Shown here one piece after another: positions 1 to 8,800 of a DNA stretch of 31,939 nucleotides. Numbering within the stretch: position 1 is the stretch's first letter; each line of letters begins with the position of its first letter. The stretch spans positions 57,359 to 89,297 of the forward strand of contig BMAT01011146.1 of the NCBI GenBank assembly GCA_019649035.1, given 5' to 3'. The stretch is from Elysia marginata (taxonomy: Eukaryota > Mollusca > Gastropoda > Plakobranchidae). The notes below the pieces were generated by a model, which saw only the letters and a program-made list of their open reading frames with translations, was not told where the DNA came from and ran no database searches. The position numbers and the translations under genes are program-made.

Positions 1-32
<32 letters not shown>
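1..32. repeat. Poly-A run at the left edge
   Basis: At least 32 A at the window start. It could be a microsatellite, a retroposon tail, or an assembly edge; the context lies outside the window. Confidence 0.7.
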
Positions 33-34
<2 letters not shown>

Positions 35-157
35 CAACTGCTCTGAAAATATGCTGCATTGCATTGGTATTCAACAACTGCTACTATAGGATGTTTGATA
101 TATCCAATAAGAAAAGGTATTTTAGAACACAACACTGTTACTAAACAGCTGTTTGAT

Positions 158-163
158 TTTATT
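158..163 (-). terminator. Poly-A signal AATAAA overlapping a stop codon
   Basis: On the minus strand the terminal TAA (165-163) runs directly into AATAAA, giving TAAATAAA. This implies a very short 3' UTR, or a further signal downstream. AATAAA is common in AT-rich DNA, so support is moderate. Confidence 0.4.
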
Positions 164-280
164 TATGATACATAAATTTTTGTCTGAATCCATAAACGGA
201 ACCAGTAGCACACTAGCATGAATCTTAACTTTGGAGATTTTCTTTGACTTCTGGAAGTCTTAACTTTGCAAACATTTAAG
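163..280 (-). CDS. Unrecognised minus-strand gene, last exon
   Basis: 118 nt including the stop. It encodes LNVCKVKTSRSQRKSPKLRF and an aromatic tail ending ...QTKIYVS. The basic cluster could be a nuclear localisation signal (inference). Confidence 0.5.
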
Positions 281-2097
281 CTAGAGAATAAAATAATCAG
301 GGACAGGTGGAAACAAAATGCAATTGTCACTATGTAAAAAAATTGGAAAACTTGCATCCCTGGTGTTTAAAAGAAAAAAGTGAGAATTTATGCTACAAAA
401 ATTGCACATAAAATTATCATTCACAACAGTCATATTGTTAAATTCTTACCTTGAAAGAACTCGCTTTGCAGGAATTTTTGTAGGGCAGTCAAGATACTTT
501 GAAACCAAGTGAGACAACAATTTGTTTCTTTCATCTTTCTTTATTTCCGATTTTAAATCTTTTATAAGCTAAAAAAAAACAATAAAAAACAAAAACTATA
601 ATGATACCAGCTCAAAACCACTTGAAAGCATAGTAGGGAAACTAACTGAACGTTTTGCATTCTTTATTTTATGAAAAAGGAGCTTTAAAAAAATATCAAG
701 ATATATTTCATAGTTCAAACCACATCATGTGTATACAAACAAAGGGAAAGCAAATTAAGCAACAAAAAAAATCAAAGCCAGACAAAGCAAGTTTATTTAT
801 TTCTTTTTTTTTAAATTAAAATTATTATATTTTGGTCTTAGAACATAAGCTGCTTCAAAAATTAAAAAATACGTCTGAATTTTCAAACATTAATGAATGG
901 ATAAAACAATGATTCTAACCCTTCCAATTATTAAAACTTAAAATGACTTGGAAAGTTAAAATGAGATGACATGATTGTTTCAGAGAATTTTGGATGTTCA
1001 TAGTTCTATTTCATACTTTTAATGTGCTTTTCTAAAAACAACAACAAACAAACGAACAAAAAACAGACCTTCTTTCATCATAACCTAAAGATATTCAATA
1101 TTTAATTTAATCCCAATTGATGACTAGCAATCAATCTAGCACATATATATTTAAATTAATGATATAAAAGAACAAACTTATTTATCCATCGTTGGTGCCA
1201 TGATAATAGCAGCCCTGTTTAGTTTTTCAGGGGAATGTGAATATTTAAAACTTGTGGCAGTGGTAAAAGTTACACGTTATCGCCTTCCAAATTTGTTTTC
1301 AAAACTTGAAAGTATGATGTGTGCTCTTGGTTCTTGGGTGTTTCATCATGTATAAATTAGAAAAAATGTGGAGTTACTGATATAATCAATTCATAGGCAC
1401 AATTAAAAAATAAGTAAAATATTCACATCAAATTTCAAGATAATATTTTTTTTCAGAATGAATTGATTTAAAAAACCCACACAACACTTCATTTTTAATT
1501 TTTGTGTCCCAATACAATGTTAAAAAAAACCCCAACAAATAAATGCCAAACCAGGTAGATTTTTCAACGTGTAAGAACAACAAAGTATTTACACTATGAC
1601 AAAGAATACTAGTGTCTAGTATCAGCTTTAATTGTAGTTTTAAGTAAGAGTGAAGAACTTAAAGGCTGCAAAGTATCTCCTTATAATATTTTTGTTCTCT
1701 TGGACTTGTAAAAACCAGACAGCTTGATGGTTTAAAGTTAATCAAGTGTTTGATCGTAAAACATTAGTTCTGTTCATTATGAACTTTTTCTTAGAGTGAC
1801 ATTTGCCTTCAAAGTACAAATTGCTTTGTAACCTCCCTGGATGAGGAGATGTGTATTTTCAAAATTTCATTCATGAATCTTTGATGAAGAAAACCTATCC
1901 TGTGTATCATTTTCAGTAACATTGGTGATAAGTGAAAAAATTGAAATGTGCTTGAAACCAAGTTTTATCGTAGTGTAAAAATAATACTAATTTTGTTTTT
2001 AAAAGTACACTAACAAACCTCTTTGAGTTGAATAAGACCAGCTCTTGTGTCAAGGCACTGTGGTACTCTCTCAATCAGAGACTGCATTTTTAATGAT
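163..2097 (-). CDS. Unrecognised small gene, three joined exons (2097-2019, 568-450, 280-163)
   Basis: On the minus strand three segments with good splice borders join in frame: 2097-2019 (acceptor TTTTTACACAG, donor GTTTGT), 568-450 (acceptor TTTTTTTTAG, donor GTAAGA) and 280-163 (acceptor ATTCTCTAG, ending in TAA). If translation starts at the ATG of the first exon, the product has 101 residues. It begins MQSLIERVPQCLDTRAGLIQ, continues with a Leu/Lys-rich helix of coiled-coil character (about residues 18-50), and ends in a basic tail (KTSRSQRKSPKLR). The three-base prefix before the ATG is also open, so a larger protein with upstream exons is possible. I do not recognise the family. Splice agreement makes it likely real. 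Confidence 0.55.
450..568 (-). CDS. Unrecognised minus-strand gene, middle exon
   Basis: 119 nt; entry phase 0, exit phase 2. It encodes LIKDLKSEIKKDERNKLLSH and then LVSKYLDCPTKIPAKRVLS. A charged amphipathic helix is followed by a short Cys/Pro-containing segment. The acceptor has a long pyrimidine tract and the donor is canonical (AAG, then GTAAGA). Confidence 0.6.
569..2018 (-). other. AT-rich intron of the minus-strand gene
   Basis: 1.45 kb, strongly AT-rich with A and T runs. No open frames or repeats of note. Confidence 0.5.
2019..2097 (-). CDS. Unrecognised minus-strand gene, first visible exon
   Basis: 79 nt; entry phase 2 if spliced from upstream, exit phase 0. It encodes SLKMQSLIERVPQCLDTRAG and LIQLKE. 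The internal ATG (AAAATGC, A at -3) could be the start. The only strong upstream donor on this strand (GTAAGG near 2347) follows an in-frame stop, which favours a 5' UTR junction there and a start in this exon. Confidence 0.55.
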
Positions 2098-3480
2098 CTG
2101 TGTAAAAAGACATCAAATTAATGCATTTAAAATCATTTTACTAGTGCACATTTAACATGATTTCCAAATTTAGATCCTTCTTAATACATTGTAAAGACAA
2201 ATTTTTACAATAAATTCGATGAGACAACTGCAAGAAAATCAATACTTTTAAAAAATGTTTAACCTTTATAAAAACAATGTTCAGCAAAAAAAAAAAGAAT
2301 ACCTTTCACTTTCAGTATGAGATTGTAATCAAGTTAGATATATCCTTACCAAGGTAAGCACTAGGAAAGTATGGACAGTTGCTTTGAAAGGTGGTCTAAC
2401 ATTTTTAAACGGCTAAGTTGTTTGACTCCATTGAGAATATTAGCCCAGGCATGGTCAATGGCCCTTTTACTGTTCAGATTCAGAAGCAACTTTTTATCTA
2501 CACAGTACTTTAAACCATCTTTCTATCCCTACCCATGTGCGGATGATAAACGGATTGACTACTAGTTGTACTTGTCTATGGACAAACAAATAATATTTGA
2601 CAAGCCATACTCGTGCACAGATAAACACTGCCTATTTTATTTCTGTTCTGAAGACTTGGTGTTTTTCCTTCTAACTTTGTCAGTCGAAGTTCCATTAATC
2701 ATTTAATGATAAGGTAAAAAAAGTAGATCTATCACAACTGGCGAAAAAGAATGAAGTTAGGGGGCGATAGAAACTACATTATATAAGGAAGGATATCCAC
2801 AGAGGGGTGCTATCCTATTCTAAGCTAAATTACCGCTACTTAGTTGTACGTAACTAGTCTAAAAGTAGTAACAATTTTGCTGATTTTTTAGAAATAAAGG
2901 GCACCGAGCTAGGCCGCTGTAGGACAGGCTGAATGCTCCAACATGAGTAGATGTCATATTTCCTATATTTTATGTTTGACTTTGTTTTGGGCCGGCCCAT
3001 GACAGTAAAGTACTGGTTGAGTGCTCACTTGGCCAGACTATACTAAAATCTCAAGAGATACATCATTAGAACTTTCATGCACCAGTTTGTTTACCTTTTG
3101 ACTGACAGGTCTTTTGAATATGGTCGCCTAGGCCCCGAGCTATGAAGTGCATTATTAAATGTAAGAAAAACATTACTGACAAAATAAAGGGTAATGAATA
3201 GTAATTGTTAAAAATTTCGATAGTAGCACCACAGTGTGAAAATCCTGCCCTATTGATGTAAAAGCAATACATTCTACTTTATTATATAATTGGGATATGA
3301 TTTCGCCAAAATACAACTTAGGTTAGATCCAGTACTGAAAATCAAACTGATATCACGTTATTGGTATATATTCAATTAAAGTATTGAATACCGTGAATAA
3401 GAAAAGCCCACACCATAAGACTATCCAGATCAAATAGATCTTGAGATAAGTAGAAATAAAGTCCAATTCGACCCTAGATA
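2098..3480. other. Upstream flank / intergenic
   Basis: AT-rich. A stretch at 2343-2565 is open on both strands and could hold a 5' exon of the minus-strand gene (donor GTAAGG near 2347 on the minus strand). The remainder to 3480 has no feature I can support. Confidence 0.4.
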
Positions 3481-4133
3481 TACAGTGAAATCCGCGAGAA
3501 GTCAACTCGCTTGAAGTCAACTCTCGGTTAAAGTCAACACTTTGCAACGGTCCCGTTTTTTTCCTTCTTTATTTAAGTAACATTATTTCGCATTAAGTCA
3601 ACAGCCTCAGACCTATTTTCGCTTAAAGTCAACACCTCGTGGTCAAATTGAAAGATAAAGAGAGACCCCATATGGGTCTTGGGAGAGACAAATAGGAATA
3701 GCGGAGGTGGGTAGGTGGGCGCTCTTTGTCTCCAATGATGATTCAAGACACAGCGTGCAGCGCTCGCTCGCCTGTCTGGGCCAACTGGCTAGTGGGGGGG
3801 GTTAGTATGGCTGGACAGAAGACCGTGACAGATACTGATTGGCGCAGTTCACCGATGGTTCTCCCACTCCTCCCCGCCTTGCCAAACCAGTGAGAACACA
3901 GTGTTCATGTGCGCACACCTACGCATTCCATCCCTGTGTTTACATTTAGGCTAAGCTAGCCTTCATCATTAATCAGAGTACCATTATGCTGCACTTGTTG
4001 AATTTATCTAGTTCTTACACATTGTAATATGTTGCACCCCCCTCCCTCCATGAAATTGGATAAAGTCAACCTCGGTTAAAGTCAACACTTTTTTTCGGCT
4101 CTGAGGTGTTGACTTTATCCGGATTCCACTGTA
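3481..4133. mobile_element. Short pogo/Tigger-like DNA transposon (MITE)
   Basis: The ends are inverted repeats: CAGTGAAATCCG..AAGTCAAC on the left and, reading inwards from the right, CAGTGGAATCCG..AAGTCAAC, with 19 of 24 positions identical. Both ends are flanked by TA, the target duplication of Tc1/mariner-pogo elements. GTCAAC occurs at 3501, 3516, 3533, 3597, 3628, 4065 and 4081, and inverted at 4108. At 653 bp without a transposase frame it must be non-autonomous. The pogo/Tigger assignment rests on the CAGT..CC end and the TA and is inferred. Confidence 0.75.
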
Positions 4134-4350
4134 GATTAAGTTAAAATAGTCTGCCATGGGTACTCTTAAACAACTGCAGCCCGTAGAGACTTTGCCAGGT
4201 CAATAGAAATATCAATGTTGACTACTTTAACAGCTTCATTATGATTCTAAAACTCACTAGAAATCTATCTTACAAAATGAAGACATATATATTTCTATAG
4301 ACATGGCAACTTCTCTACGGATCACAGTTGTTCAACTTCAAGAGTGTCCT

Positions 4351-5287
4351 GCCGAGACGCAGTCCTGCACCAACCACTGGGCCCCCTGACATGTTACATA
4401 GGGTGCAGGCATACAGGTGACACCCACTTCAGCAGCTTGAGTTCATAACTGCATCAACAACACCTCTTACTCTTATATCTGATAGGATGAGAAGGAGGGT
4501 AGAGGCTGCAGACCTTCACTGGTCCCACTTGCCCCCTGGCTCTGCAGTGACCCAGCAAAGGCCCCCACCAACTGCTAACAGAAGGTCTCCCAGCCCAGCT
4601 AGCCCACCCAGCATCATCGCGACCAGCAAGACACTTCTGCCTAACAGCTAGAAAAATCTCCCCCAGCCTTGCCAGCCTACCTGCTGCACCATGACCCTAT
4701 AGAGAGATTGCTACCTCACCAACTGTCACTGGAATCACCCCTGTCCCAGTCAGCCCTCCAGCTACCCTGCAGCCCTGTGAGAGACTTCCAGCGACAGTCA
4801 GACCCTCCAACTCTCCGTCAGACAGCAAGATATGAGGAGTAGAGTCCAGCAGACCTCCCCCAGTCCAGTCAGCCTCTCCAGCTGCACTGCAACCCCTCAT
4901 AAGGCATCCACCAGTAGTCAGAGAAGCTCCCCCCCACTCCCAAAACACTGGCAGAACTACTGCACTTCCGTCGCAACCAGCAGTGGCTGCTGAACTCCTC
5001 CCTGTCAATAGTGTCTACCCCAGCCAGCCCGGCTTGGTATCACCGCGACTGAGAATTTAGAGACACATAAAGACATTGCCTAGATCTAGCACTGGGCCCA
5101 ATCATGAGTGGGTCACTACCTCACCCATACTACAAATATTGTGATTTAGGCCCAGTGCCGAGATGCAGTCCTCCACTAACCCCTGGGCCCCCTGACATGT
5201 TACATACTTTTGGGTGCAGGCATGATCAAAATTATAGGAGACACCCAGTTCAGCAGCTTGGGTTCATAACTGCATCCACAACAACGC
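4351..5287. repeat. C-rich degenerate repeat block between two direct repeats
   Basis: A segment of about 115-130 bp occurs twice in direct orientation, at about 4351-4465 and 5156-5287. Both copies contain TGGGCCCCCTGACATGTTACA and CAGCAGCTTG(A/G)GTTCATAACTG. Between them is C-rich DNA with degenerate units around CCCAGYCAGCC..CCAGCT (near 4587, 4660, 4737, 4856 and 5011). A 103-codon minus-strand open frame here (4697-5008) is Gly/Ser-rich and looks like a by-product of the repeats. Confidence 0.6.
5089..5158. repeat. 10-bp perfect inverted repeat, 50-bp spacer
   Basis: GCACTGGGCC (5089-5098) is mirrored by GGCCCAGTGC (5149-5158), next to the right-hand direct repeat copy. It could be the end structure of the repeat element. 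Confidence 0.4.
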
Positions 5288-5325
5288 TTTGAGTTTGACC
5301 ATCATTACAGCCGACAAAGAATAAC

Positions 5326-5404
5326 GACGTCATTCAGCTAAAGGCACTCCTTACCATTTGTGGACCAATCTTGTTTACATTGCGAAGAACAGAGCATATA
5401 TAAA
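5326..5404 (+). promoter_or_regulatory. Candidate WDR81 core promoter
   Basis: Three promoter-like elements lie in order within 80 bp: a CRE-like GACGTCA at 5326-5332, a CCAAT box at 5365-5369, and TATATAAA at 5397-5404. They sit about 350 bp upstream of the WDR81 start codon, directly after a repeat block. A start site near 5430 is inferred from the usual TATA spacing. The motifs are seen; their activity is inferred, and AT-rich DNA produces TATA-like strings by chance. Confidence 0.4.
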
Positions 5405-5429
5405 AAATTGGTTTTGTCTGCAATGTTGA

Positions 5430-5532
5430 CAAGCAGACCATGCATTAGATTTCTGTCAGTCTGTTGTAGGCTAGTCGATAGCAGTATACTCTGAAGATTT
5501 AGGTCTTAAGAATCTCTTGTTAAAAAGAGTGG
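5430..5532 (+). other. WDR81: Candidate non-coding first exon of WDR81
   Basis: A good donor (gtgg, then GTAAGA at 5533) lies downstream of the TATA-like element. A good acceptor (CTTCCTTTTAG ending at 5751) lies six bases before the chosen ATG. Together they predict a 5' UTR intron at 5533-5751, with this stretch as the non-coding first exon. The left edge is a guess from TATA spacing. Confidence 0.4.
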
Positions 5533-5757
5533 GTAAGAAAACCGACGCCCACATGACCACTGTCTGCAACCATGCATACTTCCGTCAACAATAAATGGTT
5601 ATGTATGTTTTGATGTTCAAGAATCGAGATCTACTTAGATTCTAGGTCTATCTAGATATAGACGTGATTCTCTAGATTTTTCTAATTAACACCTAAGTCT
5701 TTGCCATCTTCAGTGATTGAGAGAATAACTTTTATTATGCCTTCCTTTTAGGCATGC

Positions 5758-5862
5758 ATGATGTATGACAGAACCGAAGAAACAGCAAAAAAGATATGCA
5801 GCACATTGAAAATACCACCAAAGAATTGTCAACAATTATCAGCTGATCGAGCTGTTTGTCTT
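5758..5862 (+). CDS. WDR81: WDR81 coding exon 1 (residues 1-35)
   Basis: Starts ATGATG at 5758 and ends ...VCL before donor GTGAGT (phase 0). The short N-terminal peptide ([20 protein letters not shown] and on) matches the pattern of the human N-terminus, where a small helix is followed by a hydrophobic AVCLV-like strand. The second ATG (5761) has A at -3 and may be preferred. An out-of-frame ATG at 5754 overlaps the start and encodes four residues before TGA. Confidence 0.8.
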
Positions 5863-8800
5863 GTGAGTGTTTTTATGGGAACAAAGATGTAGATCTAGTT
5901 ATTAATTTTTTAAACCCTGGATCTAGGAATGTTATACCATTGTGCAGCCTTGAGTTTTCAAATTCTAATAATGATAAATAATTATAATAAATGACTTTTA
6001 TATGGATCTAGCGCTTTACCACTGCCTGTAGCAATTCTCAGACCGCTTTACATACATTTACATAAAAACAGCAGGGCGGAGATATACAAAAACATAAATA
6101 ATTGTAAAATTCCTGATTATAAAAAAAAAAGATATAGTTCATTAATCAATAGATTTAAAAATTGTTGATTACTATAATGTCAGCTATTATTATACACAAC
6201 AGTTTCCATAAAACATTACCTAAAAAATTTCTTTAAGATATCTTACCACAATATTACCCAATTGTACATAAAAGCAGATATATATTTATATAAATATTTT
6301 TTTTTGGCATATATGGAAAAGTTTAGGCTTAATCTTTTTTTAAATAATTTTTCTCTTTGAATTGAAAGAGAATTCATGCAATTTAATCATTTATTGAACT
6401 TAAAGTTTGTAGGGCTAATCATATTAATCTCGGTAAAAAGTGTGTTTCAGGGGCATGATTTATTAGCCCACTGCTCTCGGCCCTTCAGGTGGCAATCACT
6501 AAAAAATAATCAGGTTGATCCGATTCCGATCATCCACTTCTATGTTAGGTCTGATTACATAAGAAAACCTACCAACAAATATATATGTATTTATTAAAAG
6601 CTTTTTTAGAAATCCATGCATAAATTTGAGTTTTGACACTTCTCTTTCCTGAAAGGTACCTTCTGCAACGATGTCAATACATGTTAATGTTATGGCAAAA
6701 CGTGATTTAAAAACATATTTAGCAGGTCCTTAAAGATATTTAATTAGGCAAATAAAATACACACCTAATTAAAACACACTTAAATAGTTACCTCTAAGGT
6801 CATGAATCTACTCCATTGTACGAACTGCATTATATACAATTCAGCTTTGTGTTTACAAACCTGGAAATTGGTACAATAAAGCTCCAGTAGGAGGATATTT
6901 GGCATTTATAAACCAAACTTTTTAATTTTGTGGCTCTTTTATAATATAACTAGACAATAGACATTTTTTAAAAAAGAATGCGGTTACAACAGCACAGAAT
7001 ATTTTAAACAGCAGACTACAGGTCTATAGTGAATGAAAAAAGAAGGCATCAATAGCCTAAAAATTTTATAAAACATCTAATTTACAGAGGCAATGAATTG
7101 ACGACTGTCATGTATGGACTCAAAAAAATTAACTATGTTGGAAATTAAAAATATTATAAGTAAGTAATAATCAACTCAAGTTTGACACATGACACAGAAA
7201 TAATGATAGTTACATTGCATGAGTTTAGGTGTTTTTACAAAGTATAAAGCAACTGACTGCCTTCCAAGAGAGAGTGAAGGCCACCAGAAGTGTTTGATAA
7301 ACCCCTTAGTGTTAGAATCATGGGGTTGTAATCATGGCACTCAAATTGTATTTACAAACAGCATGAAAAAAAACCGATAAAATTAAAGAGAAGAGAAGGA
7401 GGTTGATAGTAAAGCTATGCAATGCTGTGACATGATGATGATCGCTAGATTACAAAGCTGTTTGAAATGACACTGCAGACTGGCTTTATCCTGTAATTGC
7501 TCACTGTGAAACCCTCAAAAAAGGATGAGAAATTTATATGCTGCTGACTACAGTTCAGTCTGTGAATGTGAGCAAGGTAAAGCACTTGTGCAATAAGCTC
7601 TGCCCTTTTACCTTGCCCAGGTTTATCCATCTTCACCTAGAGTTAAATATTTTGAAAGATAACAAAGTAATTCATGTTGTCCATCCACAATAATAGCTGA
7701 TGAATCCTACTCCTAGTCCTTCTCTCATCTAATTCAGTAATTGGACACTCACTGACATCTAACACCACCTAAGACTTGACCCAGCAGCTCCAGAGCCTCT
7801 CAGACAGACACAGTGGCCACAACCCGTGATTTTAGTTTTTGAGAAAGTGCCTGGTTAAACCAGGAGGTGCCATAAAAGCTCTCTAGAACTGTTCTTATAT
7901 TGATTGTACTCACTGTATTAACTTGACTATTTAAAGTAAATCTTCTCCTCATGACAAGCAGGTATTTACAGATATGGGGTTCACTTTTCAATTTTTGTTT
8001 TTAGTTTAATAGCTTTAATGGGTTTCCAGTTTCTAAGAGATCAAAGAAACCTTTTTTTAACCAGGTAAACAATGACTGGATCAAGTCTTTACACAGAGGT
8101 CGCATCAATTCACTGTCTGGGCATGATGGCTTGGAAATTTTCAAAGTACAGAGGTTTTTATCTAGGTCATGTGAGGAAGTCCCCAGCCCCTGGGTCAGAA
8201 TATCAGTAAAAGCAATCTCAAAGTCTGATGAAATCTATGAGGGGTAAGTTAAAAACTTGGTTATCAATCGATTGGAAATTTCGTTTACTGTTTTTAGTGA
8301 CATTTAATTGTTTTCTGAAGTATGAAGCTCTGTTTCAGATTATGTTTGTCCTTTGTTAGGCCATGTATCATTTTGTATGTGTCAACATAGATTAAATTTA
8401 ATTGATTATTTGGACTGGTGTCCTATAAATCTATTGTGAGGCAACCAGGGCAACTCAGGCACAAGTCAGTATTTAAAATATTCAATTATTAACATTTCAG
8501 AAAATAAAACTGTATAATATTTCTTCAAAATGGTTAAAAATTGTAAATTTCACTTATAAATCAATACCTTGAGTTACTTTAATATTATGAAGATAATAAA
8601 AATGGTTGACTATAAAGCACATTACAACATTGAAATTAAAGGGCACTACATGTACTTTAAAATTAGTGTGAGAGACTTGTGCCTTATTCACGCTGGTTGG
8701 CCCGCAATTGCTTGTGCATTGATGATGTTAACTTTTCAATCTACCAAAAGTGTAAGGGATTGTAAATGCCATTTTTTTAACTGCCAGTGTATCTTATTAA

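Noticed and set aside
4697-5008. 103-codon minus-strand open frame, Gly/Ser/Thr-rich
   Set aside because: It lies wholly inside the C-rich repeat block. Its composition follows the repeat and it has no splice or start context.
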